From Apteryx mantelli (lineage: Eukaryota > Chordata > Aves > Apterygiformes > Apterygidae), in the NCBI RefSeq assembly GCF_036417845.1, contig NC_089984.1, positions 33,143,447 through 33,207,446 of the forward strand: a DNA stretch of 64,000 bases, written 5' to 3'. The notes beneath the pieces are model-generated. The model worked only from the letters and a program-made list of their open reading frames with translations, was not told the DNA's origin and did no database searches. A program made the position numbers and the translations under genes. Positions within the stretch are counted from its first letter, which is position 1; every line of letters begins with the position of its first letter. Below are positions 49,701-61,700 of this stretch, in pieces.

Positions 49701-52700
49701 TAATATGGATCAGCTCATTGGTTTGCTGTTTTGTTTTGGTTTTTTAATTATGAATCTTGAAAAGGTTATTTTTTGATTTGGGGACTGGGGTGAAAAATTA
49801 GCAGCACTTTTTTTTAACATACAATATCACTTCGTCTTCTTCCTTCTGAAGACATTTGTGAGGCAGAAGCTGAGCTCTAAAAGCTTGCTAGAGAAGTGAA
49901 GTAGATCACGCCGAGAGTACAGCTCTGTGGGTACCTTAGCTGCAGTCACTGGTCCTGGAAACTTCTCTTGGGAACTCTGCATACGCAGTTCTGAACAGAC
50001 CCCGTTATTTGAAAGATTCATTGCAGTTAGGACTGGACTGGTTTGATATTTATATGTTTTGGGAGAATAATCAAGGAGGGTTTTTAATCAATTTAAATTG
50101 TTGTGTGAGCAGGAAATAAATAAACAGCAGGGATATCAAATGATTCCCCCTTCTCCCCCCAAATACAATCAATTTAATGAATTTAAGATTTATAACAGAA
50201 TCTGAAATTATATTACAATATTAGATTGTCATTTGTATTTTTTAGACTCGCAGGCATATAGAAAGGCCTGTTGGTTTTCAGTCTGATCCCTGATCCTGGG
50301 GAAATGCCAGGCACCCTCCCAGTGATGCTGGGAGTCCTCGGGTCTCCCAGGAGGCCTGTGCTGTTAAGGGCACTCAAAGAACCTATTGCTCAATTCCATG
50401 GGGAAGGTTTGATCTCCGTCCAGTTGCTTTTCCCTTTCATTTTCCTCTCTTCCCACTGTCCTCCCTTGTGTCTAAGGCTGCTTCCCAAGGGCCCCCAGCA
50501 GCAAACCTTTCAGACATCTGCAGCCTGGTAGCAGGCAGCCCGTAGAGCTGGGAGTCAGCAGCTCTTGCTGCAATGGGTATGGTAAGGCATTTTGGACACC
50601 TGGCGTCTTCAAAATCCAGGTGTCTGTGTTTCTTTGCTCTTCGAACTGTCCTAGTGATGCAGCTCCTCATTTTTTTCTGTTGTGGAGGCTTCTCCCAAGA
50701 GCCAGGCCCCATTTAAAACTTTTTTTCAGACTTGTGAGTTCCATCATTTGGTTTTGTGCTGAATCTTCTTTGTAGCCGGTGGCCCTCTGCTCTCATGACC
50801 TTTAAAGCTGTCTTCAGAGGGCAGAGGGGGGCTGCAGCTATTGAAACGCGCAGGTACTGCTGCTTTTAAGCTTAGTTTGCACACAGTGCCCTGAGCAGGG
50901 GTGTGCAGAAGGTGCCTCTTGCGCCTCACGTGATGGCTTCACGTGCCACAGGTGCCCAGGCGCAGAAGCTAAAAGGATGTGGCGTCTGTAGCTGCAATAC
51001 ACCCTGGCTGTGTGGTGCGCGAGAAAACCTGACTTACCAGAAGAGCGTGAACCGCTGCTGTGTGACTCCCTCCGTCTGCAGGGGAGGAGTAAGGGGGCTG
51101 GCGAACACTTGCTTATACCAAGTTTTAAATATGTCTTTTCTGTTTGAGGAGCTTCTCTGCCCCCCGTTGCCCCAACAACCGAGTACCTGACGGTCTTTAG
51201 TTCTTCCTGCAGCCTCTGGAGTTAGGACTCTGCCATAATTCCTGTTTTATCGGTGGAGAGGAGGCACAGGGAGCTGAGTGGTTTGTTCATCTCATGTAAG
51301 AAGTCTGTGAAAGAGCAGGTTTCTGTGTCAGCCAGTCACTCCGCTTTTCTGCTTCAAGTCCCAACCCCTCCCTTCACATCTCCTTAGCCAGCAAAGTCCC
51401 CAAGGCTTTTTGTTGACATCTTTGCTGCTTCCTGCCCTCTCAGTTTGTTTGTTTCTGGATGGTCTTGTTATTTGTTTGGGGCCTTTTTTAGCCACTCGCG
51501 CTCACGTTGAATCACCCCTCCTCCTTGCGGGAGCTGAGTTTCGACTCCCAGCGTGTAGGTGGGTTAGGATCTGGCCTTTGCGTAGTGCGTTGGGGATGGA
51601 GACTCTGCTTTTCGGTCTTGCAGTGCCAGGGAGCTCTGCTCATGGCTCGGGACTTGGCTTTGCTTCGTCTGGTACAAACCCCCATGTGTGATACAGAGAA
51701 TGGGTGGGATTTGCTGTGCCGTGTTTTGATTTATGCCATGTTTTGATAATGTACAAACAGTGAGATTGCTATCTGTAATCATCATGCTGTTACCTGAAAT
51801 TTTGTCTAGAAGTGGTTGAATATGCTAGTTTCCAAGAAAGGAAAAATGGACAAGGTTGAGCTGTTAAGGAGCACGTCTTTGCGTTAGAGTTGCTAAGGGG
51901 GTTTGGCTGGCAGTATTGCCTATAGTGAGGTGCGAGCATGGCTTTTCTCTGAAAAGGCAAGATGACAGTTGAATTTTAGGCTGGGAAAATGGATTGCTGG
52001 TCCATCCTCTTTCCTTGGTCCAATTGGCAAGATAAGCATAAAAACTTTACCTCTGGCTCTTCTTTCCTGGCGAGGACCTGTGCTCAAGTCCCAGGCTGCT
52101 AGTAACCCTGCACGTTGTACAGGAGGACGAGCGGCCTTTCAGGGTCGTTTCTGGCTTCCCTGCAGCATCAATTCAGGCTATAATCTAAAGGCTGAGTGCC
52201 ATAAATGAGCAAGGTCCTGAGTAAGAGAGGAACTATGTCAAACGCATGATGGGCAAAACACCCCTCGTTTCAATCCCACTAGCTCTTGCAGGTTGGTACT
52301 TGACTGGGGTCGATCGGAGCAGCGTGGTCAGCGGGGCTGTCTTAACAAATCGCTCTGCGAGGCCTCACCACATCCCTTCTGCCTGTTCGATGTAGTTTGC
52401 AGCAATGCGATTTGCAAGTGGAGGCAAGCAAGCCGAGCGACGCTGGGGTTTCTGAAGCCGCTGGTACCGAGTTGTGCCTTTCCTTGTCTGTGCTGATCTG
52501 TGTGAGAAGCTGAGATCCCGCCAGTGATTTGGGCAAAAAAGTATCCAGTGTGGATAAGGTTTTGCACACAGTGTCTTCTCGGTGATGTTTGGCTCTGCTA
52601 TGCCACAACTGACAGGTCACCGAGTGAAACACAGAAAGTGAGGGTGAACCCAGCAAAAGTCCCGAGAAGCATAAATCCCTCTCCCTAGTGAGGAATGAGG

Positions 52701-55700
52701 TCCCCGAAAGCACCCCAGTTTGGTATGGCGCTTCCCAGTGGGGAACCTTCTGTGTTCCCCTCCGTCACCGTATTTATTTTACAGCCCTCCAAGTGGGAAG
52801 ACCCCAGAGTTGTGGTTCCTGTTTTCCTTTGTATATGAGTAATATAGGCACACAAATACAGGGAGATCTGTGTGGCAGGGGATCTGTGCAGAAGGCCACA
52901 ATTCTGAGCTGAATTTATACGTGGACACCTTCAGTAGGTGTAAATATAATTTACAGCCTCTTGAGACTGCCTAAGTTATTCGTGGAGTCCTTTGTGTAAA
53001 CCAGAATCAGGCCCGGCTGCTGATCTTATCTGCAACTCGGCTATAATTCACTGCTGCAGCATCTGTCTTCCGTGAAGCGTTGCTCTCTATGGTTGAATGC
53101 TTGTGATCCCGCTGTCCTCCCCGATTTGGAGGGAGTCTCCACAGGAATGTGCCGCTTTGCAGCAGCGGGACTGTTAGGCAGGGTTCACGCTGTGTGTGTT
53201 GCGGTGCTACCCGGGTGCACTTCTGTTGCGACCACTGCTGGCTGATTTGCAGTGATGATAGTGGTGCTGGTGCAGTGAGGAGAAACTTCAGGTTTTGGTG
53301 CCAGCGTCTCTTGAAACATGCAGTTTCCCAGCTGCTAAAGAGATCTGGTGTCCTGAGATGGTGGGGAGGATATTTGGGCCAAATTTGGAATTGCTCATCC
53401 TGTGTTTCTGCTAAGGAACATTGTATTCAGTGCACAGTCGATTCCCTGGTTTAATTAGTATTCCTTATTTGTTAGGTTTTTTTCATCTCACCCTGCTTCT
53501 ACACTTGCTGTATCCTCTTCTCTCTGCAATGACTCATCCATAACACATGCAGGGATTTATCCTTGGTGCTTTTGTTTAAGCTGACCCTTTGGTTAACAGC
53601 GACTTGGTTGTCACCCGTCATGTTGTTACCATTGGCTCCCCCGTCTGCGGGTAAGACTGACTTTTTCCTTTCTTGCTCCTGGTTGATCTTTCAAATACAT
53701 TTCTCTTCCTGACCCAAGCAATTCAGTCCATCTTTGCCTATCGTGCTGCTGAGTTAGTTGTCTTGTGTGTTGGAGCTGCTGCTGTTCTTTATCTTCTGGT
53801 CCTTCCTGACAAACTTCTGCCCGAATTCAGAGGCTGGCTTCTGTTCGCTCTCTTCTTGAGAGAGTTGGCTCCTCCTGCCTCTGCCCTCTGCACCAACAAA
53901 GATAGGATTTGTTTTTGTTGACTGTTTTGAGCTCTCTTGATTAGAGGCTGCGGGTCTCTGGGGCTTTGCACTTGGCTGGCCTTTGCCTGGATCTCTTCGT
54001 TACGAGACACTGTCTCGTTGATCAGCTTGGAGGGAACAGGCCTGCTTTTTCCATCCCTCTGGATATATTCCCATCTCTCATTTCTGTGCTGCCTTCTGTA
54101 CTTGCATTCTCTGTTCTGCGTGTGATTTCACTTCAGTATTGCTGCTTTATGAATCCAGTTTGAAGTAGTCTAGATGATTTTCAGCATTATCTTAATTGCT
54201 TGCTATTTCTTTGCTTGCTCTCTAACAAGCAGGCATGTGAACTGAGAGCGTTTCTCTTGCCTTGGTTTTGATTAAAGTTCTTCTGCATCAGATACTTGAT
54301 TATTTTCTGAGCGCTTCTAGTTTATCTCCTTTCTTCTTTTACACCATTGAGAAGAGGGTATTTACTGAGTGCCAGAAGTCATGGACAGGGAGAGGTGACA
54401 CTGGGATGGCTGTTGAGACTGTTACCCCAGTGGCCATTGCCATGCCGCTGGGGCAGCCAGTTGTTTATAAAGCAGTTTATAGACATGGCAGGGTAAAATG
54501 GCACCAGTTCCAGTTTGCCTTGAAAAGCGGGGCTACAAACTGCAGCTGTTTGTGAACTGCTTCACAGGTCGCCTGGCCATCTGGGAGCAGCAGGAGGTAG
54601 CAACCTTGCTGCCTTTGTGGTATTTGCTGCTGCTTAAGAGCCAGAACTGCAAGAACAGAGCAAATCAGTGCACTTTCCTTTTCTCAGCCTTCCTTTTTCA
54701 TGGATCTATCTCCTAAATGCTAGACAGGTTTGTCCTTGTAGACAGAATATAATCCTGGATATCAGGAGATCTGGGTTCTCTTCTTGATTTTGTTACAGCC
54801 TGTGTAAGTCTCTGTACCTCAGTTTCCTTAATACAATATGTAGATAATTGAATTATTGTATTTACCTCTTTTCAAATATGCTTCCCCTCCCTGCATCTGC
54901 AGACAGTGTTGCAGCAATATAGTTGTAACATGAGAGATAACTAACGAGTGTAAATAGAAGTGAAGAAAGTCTGGTCTGGCCCAGAGCCATGCAAATGCCA
55001 TCAGTTTCTTTTCAAACAAAGTGAGTTTCAGCCAGGTGGCATTTACTCAAAAAGCCTCATTTTCCCCAGTGAATCTGAAGGCAGTTTCCTTAGGCCAGAA
55101 GGTGTGTGTTGTGGTGAAGTGTGCGTTCCCCAAACAGACTGTTGCTTTGCAAATGACACTGCTAAGGCTATTTCTGGATGTGACCATCTTCCTCTAAAGG
55201 GTAATGTTATGTGTGGGAAGAAGCACGGTATAGGGCAAAGGGCTGACGTGCTGGGCCCTTGGATCCTTTCCTGAGTCTGCCACTGCAGGCTGCAAGAGCT
55301 GGGCACGTCAGATGATCTACATGGGTCCCACCATCTGTACGTTACATGGTTCCCACCATCTGTACATTGGGGTAATCCTGCTTTCAGGAAGCAGCATCAG
55401 TGTTTAGGAGCTTATGGCTGTTTGAAAGAAAATGGGACTTAGGATCCTAGAGTGTCTTAGGTGGGTTTGAAAATTGTCCCCAGTGCCTTTACTCTCTTTC
55501 TGTAAATCATTGGTGCCGCCTTGTTGGCACCAGTAACTATCATACTGGTTCTGGTGCCTCTTTGGAAGGGACTGAGGCCCTGACCTTGCAAGGGGACTCC
55601 TGTGGAGCCTGCTGAAATCGGTGGGGCAGAGGGCAGGGGCCATGCAGAGCCTCCTGCAGTGTTGGTTCTTACCCTGCTCTCTAATACGCTTCAACATTAA

Positions 55701-58700
55701 ACAGAGATAATTCTGTTAGCAGAGATATTAAGGTGTTAGCAGGGGTTTGTGCATTGTTCTGTTTAAATAATTCATTTTGCTTCAAATGATCTGTTCATGA
55801 TGATTGTGTAGCGGGGTGCCTAGGGAGGTTGTGCTTCCCAAGCAGCACCTGAGAGAGATCCTAGGGTCAGCACACGCATGACCTGAGTGCGAGTAAGTGT
55901 CTGTATTTCGCTCTCCTCATTCTGTGCTTTCAACTTCTTCGTTCGTGTGGGGAGCTTGGAGGTGCTGTGGTAAAGCCACCTGATATTTTGCCTCCTCGGG
56001 TCCTGAAAAAACATCATTTTGATAGGTTTTTAAAAAAAAAAAAATCAAGAATCTGTCTGCAAGAAGTTCAAATTCCCTTGTATCATGGATCATAGACAGG
56101 GATTTCTCCTTTCTGAAAAAGGAATTTGCTTTTTTCTAACCTGTGAGAACCCACCTGAATTTGGCCAAATTCTAAGTCATTATAGAAGCTGTCAGCTGTG
56201 GCGTGTTCAAGGGAGGTGGGCTAGAGTTTCTCTACTGAAATGGCTAAGATACCTCCCAGTCGAACACGCGTCACCCTTTGTGTCTGAGCTGCATGTGCAC
56301 CAGCGCCTTCTGATATGGTTAACTGTGGGTTGGGAAGGTGGGAGGTGGTTTCTGTAGGATCTGCACTCGCTTGTCACAGAAGTTAGAAGGCAGGTGATAA
56401 AGCAGTGAATAGCCCTCTGGACAACTCGTTTCACTCCTGACCCCTCACAGCAGCCCAGTGTGAACGCTCAGCAAGTCACTTTAAGCCCAGCTTGTCATCA
56501 GAGACCCCCAAATAGCCCATTCCTGTGAATTTTTTTTTCCCCCCCAAGGTGCGAGCCTGGGATCTGAGTTACGGAAGTGCCGACAATGCGCAGCCGCGGG
56601 GAGCATCAGTGGGAGCAATGCTTTGAACCTGTAAAGTGGCCCAGAAAACCAGGCCCTGGGGGTCTTCCTCGAGGCACCCAGAGGGACAAGAAACCGCGAC
56701 TCTGACTTCTCTCTTTCTCAGCTTCCCACTTGGAAAACAAGGGTGCCTGACAATAAACATGTTTGTGAGCTGCTTAGCTGCTGCTCTCCGTGAGACTGTA
56801 GAAAAGCCTGTAAGGAAACCACTGGTTCTGTATTCAGAGCAGCGCTTGGCTTGACGCCACGCATTGAACAATGAGGAGAAAACAAAATATTGAATAGCTG
56901 CTTGTTCAGCAAACCCAGTTCCTCTTGGCCACGCAGGGCCCGGGGCGAGTGAGTGTGTGTGGTGGGGCAGTTTCCCCTTGGCACTTGGGGCTAGGACCAG
57001 CCTCTGCATGGGAGTTTCAGGTGGTATAGGAGAAGGAGCAGGAGACGTGCACGGTGGCTCCCAGCTGGCAGGACAGGGAAAGAAGCCAGCTGGGGGCTGC
57101 TTTGCAGGCCCCAGAGCACAGCAATGAATGCAGAACAACCTTCTTGCTGTTCCACAGCCTGGCTTGGAAAACCCTTCCCCTGCTGAGCGCTGCCTTGTGC
57201 AGCTAATTGGGGTGTCTCTCTGGCTGCGGGGTCAGAAGCTGTGGTTGGGTAGAGCCCAGCTCTGGGACCGAGAGACTCGTGGTGCTCAGCGAGGAAGAGG
57301 AGTCTTCCTGCTGCCTCCTCCCTTGTGTTGAGAAAGCAGAACATGCGACACCAGCCCAGAGCTCTGTCTGGGGCTGCTGCCGCGGTTCCTTCTCCACCTG
57401 AAGGTTATGCCTGATGTGTCTTATCAGATGAGTTTTATCAGTAAAACAGTATTCCTTGGCTCTGTGCTCCCTCTTTAGATTCTTCTCTGGCGCCTCATAC
57501 CGTGGTGTCTGAGTACAGAGTTGGCTCTCTTAGCTGGGCAGGGCGCAAGGGGTGGTTTAGGGTTCGAAGTTTTTTTCACTTTCCCACTTACAGCGTCCAT
57601 TGATTATGTGATTTCTCCTTTTGGACCCAAGAATCGGATGGCACAAATATCCTTGTTAGATGTCTCTCTGGGAGGCCTGAGAACAGCGAGCCACTGATGC
57701 GGTGCTTATCCTGGGACTTAGGGAACCCAAGTTCAGTACCCTGCTGTGCCACAGGCTCTTGTGTGACCTTGGGAAAATCGGTTAGCTTTTCTGTGCATTG
57801 GTGTCGTGGTCCCTCTGCATAAAAAGTGACAGGAATAGTTCATTTCAGAGATGTTGCAGACAGAAATAATGATAATGAGATGCAGGTACCAAACTAAGAC
57901 GGGCTGTGTAAATACTGGAGATGGCTTTGAAGGTGTTTAATTCTTTAAGGATTGTGTGCGGTCTGCCTTTTAAAGTTGGTGGTTTTGACTGAGTGTTGCA
58001 GGAGGCTTTCAGGACAGGGTAGAAACCGTGGGCTAGGTGACTTGCTGCAGATGCAAACCACATGGAGGAACTCCTCCTTGTCGGGAGCCGAAACAGACTG
58101 TGGGGCAATTTCTCCTTTCTCAGAGATGAATAAACAGGAACAGATGCCAGTGCGGTTGCGTCCCCTTCTCTGCTGGAGACTGAGAATGTGAACTTCGAAG
58201 AAGGACTGGCTTGATCCTGGGAAAACAGCTTTGATCGGAGCCTTGGGAGGAATCTGATACCATGTCAGTTTAAGAGCGACAGAAAAGCTAGCCAGAGTTT
58301 GGGGCCAGGTTAATCTGGTGCATCTCCACTGACGTCAGTGAGAAGGTGAAACATAGCCTGTTCTGTCTCCTCAGTTCAGCTCCTTGTGGTGAAGCCTTCA
58401 CTGTGGACCTCAAGGCCAGACTGGGGGGGGGGTCTTGAGATAATAATGACTAAGAAAACTTTTGGCTCTAGTGTTACTTGCAAGGAAATGTTTTGTTAGA
58501 TTCCCTAAGCAAGGCTGAGGGGAGGCTGTAGTTGGACTGGAGGCTGGTATTCGCAGAGAGTGTAAGGGCATAGCAGAAGGACATGTGCTCCGGCTGTGCC
58601 ATCTCTTGTTCAGCTGCATCCTGCTCTTAACCGTACAAGCTGTTGGCAGCATGAATAACATAAGGCTGCTGTGTTCCTGGGACTCCATGCGGTCCTCTGG

Positions 58701-61700
58701 GACCAAGGGTCCTGGGCCTCCTGGAAGCGAGGTGGGTTCACAGTTCCCTTGGAAACTCCATCCTTGAGTGTCTCCATCTTGACAGAAAGATTTGACTCTT
58801 GCGCAGCAGCTATCTAATCATGGTTTGTCTTACTATTGGGCTGAAGGTCTCACCTGCTGCAGCTGATGGAGCTTTTCTGTAGATTTCTCAGGTTGTGCCT
58901 TGTGCCCTTGATTTTGTAGACTAGTTATGGTGTTGGTCTACTGCTGTTTGAAACGCTGGCAAAACACTGGGATTCTTTAGCCAGTGGGTTTTGTTTTGTT
59001 CACACAGGTCAGTAAGTTGATTTAAAATTTAAAAAATCATACTTCCTTTTTGGTTTTTTTGTTCTGTCATTTGGCAGTTTCCAGTAGAAGTTCTTTTTGA
59101 GGAAGAAAAAGGAGAGAGCAGTAGCTTAATTCAGTTTTTCCCAGAGGGTTGATTTTCAGCTTGGGGAATGGAAGAAGGCATTTCCTGGAGGAGAATTTGG
59201 TGGTCGGGTGAACAGATGTCAACAGAGGCAGAAGGTGGGAGAGGACTGTAAAAAGAAGGAGATTGTGTTTGGTGTGGTGATGCATAAGCAGCAGGGGTGG
59301 CTGCTACCTGGGCAGCGTAAGGTAAGACAGAAAACGGTTGGCCTGGATGGATGGTCTTAGTGCTTTGCTAAACACAGTTAAGGTAACCATGCATCGGTTT
59401 GCACAAGCTGATGGAGTATTTCTTTCATGATTAATGTCTTGCTAGAGCAGAGCGGGGTGAGTTATGGGTCTGATTTGGAGGACATGCACCGGCTTTGTGT
59501 TGCCGTTACGGACGTGTATTTGAAGAGCTGATTCCCCCCTGCGCCGGTACCTGCAGCAGGGATGGCCGGCAGCACCTCCCGAGCCCCAGGTACCTCTGCT
59601 GTGGTGGAGATGCAGCTCTGGGAGTCCTGCGCGCTGCTGAACCCAGAGCCGGTGCCAGATACAGGCAGGAGGGCGGTCAGGTCGAAGGAGATGCCAGGGT
59701 CCTTGGGTCTAAACGCCACCTGCCTATGATGTAGGACAAGGACACTTGACTGTTGCCTTTTCCAAGTAAAAGGTAGTTACCTCTTTAAGAAACCAAAACA
59801 AAATGCAGATACACTGCAAATGCATTTGTTGGGCTATTTATCAATGTTAAACGTGTAGAACAGAAAGGTCAGTTGTGTTTAATGTCATGTGGCAGCTTTG
59901 TGATTGTGATTACCGTGAAAGCACCAGTGAAATATGAATTCAGTGCTCTTTGGAGCCTGTTCCTCCCCAACACGGTTTGTTTTGCTGGCTTACCTGTGCT
60001 CTGGGAAAGTTTGGCAGCCCCTGCCCTGGCATGAGGGATTTCGTTCAAATAAAGAAAATGGGCTAAACTGATAAATTATTTACAATGTCTCGTTCACTGA
60101 GGTAATTCAGTGTAGCTTAATGTTTCAGGGACACCTTGTTGCAAGGTTGGATAGCAAGAATCGCAGTAAGAGATGCAGAGAGGTGGTTGCATCTGACCTT
60201 AAGTTGGAGTGACTGACAGTCGCTGCTCTGCGTGTTTCTCGTTATTTCGTGTGCCGTTTCGGATATCCAGGAAAAGGAACGACCAACTTCAGTTTCTCCT
60301 CTTTCAGCTTCATGTTTTTTAAAACCGTGATGGGGCCTGCTTGCTGTTTTTGTTGCTGTTTTCTTGGCTCCTATACGTTAAGCTTGCAAAGCTCGCTCCT
60401 GATCTCCTGCTGAGCTGTTTTCAAATGCAGCCGTCAGGAGGCTCCTCCTTAGGTAGCGTTCCTTACATTTTTAGGCACTGTTACCAGTTTGGATGTTTTC
60501 TTGTTAGAGAACTGACTGCTGTAGAAATCTGGCTTTTAAGAGCAAACCCTGCAGTTTGTGCTGAGCTGCCTTTCAGCTGCGGCTGAGGCTTCGAGCGGGG
60601 CGGGCTGGAGGCAGCGCCGGTACCTGGGCTTGGGCTCTCGTTTGGCTCCGAACGCGCCTGTCCCTGCGTGGCGGCGGCTGCAGCTCTGTGCCGGAGGCAA
60701 GGTCCGGCTCGCGCCGTCTGGCTGGCGGCGGGGACATGAGCTCCTCGGGTCTGGGCTCCGCAGCGGTGTCCTTACGTTACTGCATGACCCAGGCTGCGAG
60801 TGACCACCAAGGGCAGCAAAGCAACGTTTCAGTGAAGGCACCGGTTCCCTGCTCTTGTAAATGCAAAATGTTACAAGTAACCCTGAAAAGTTCCTCAAGT
60901 GTTGTGACGCTTTACGGCCGTGGTGGTCATCTCTAAACTCATCAAAAAGCTGGTGATGTCCTGCAAGGATGGAGCTTGGAGTTCAGTGTGGCGACACTGT
61001 CTAGGTGCCCAGCTGGTGGTGAGACCACCTTAGCTAAAGAGGTCCAGTTGCATTTGATTCTGTGGCTATTCAAAAGCTTTTTTCTGAATGCAGCATCAGT
61101 AGAGGTTCCTGTATCTTTTTTTTTTTCTACTGCACTGACAGCACTGTCCTTGTTTAACTCCAAATAAATCTTAGTAACATGTGCAACCCAAGGACAAGGG
61201 GAGAAAATCTCTTGATCAGGAACTACAGAAAGTGAAATGAATTATGAGCAGAAGATGGAGGGTTTTTTTCTCTGTCCGTTGTCCAGGCTAAGGGAAACTG
61301 GCACAGAAAATGCAAGTTAGAGAACTGGGGGGGAGAGGGGGGACTGTGGGTTTTTTTTGTTTGTTTGTTTGTTTTTCTTACATTTAGATGAAAGGAAAAT
61401 TTAAAACTTTTCCAAACGTCCTCAGTAAGACTAAGCAAAGCAGAGACAATAGCGGTAGCATTCCCATAGGATTCATTTAGCATTGCTGAGATTCTTTTGT
61501 TTGCGTGCAGCCGCAGTGAGAAAGTGTTTGAGGGGGGTTGTTTTTTGTTTTTAATTTGCCACTGATATGGTTAAAAGTCACAGCATAAATTTCCTGACTT
61601 GGTGAAAAGCCTGTGACCCCTCTCAATTGTGGTGTTCATCAGAAAGAAGATAGGTAATAAAGAGTCTCCTGTGTGAGAGGAGCAGGGAGAACCTGCTGTT

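Noticed and set aside
53470-54130. Pyrimidine-rich stretch with short hydrophobic open frames resembling membrane peptides
   Set aside because: Hydrophobicity follows from T-rich codons; no start context or known family.
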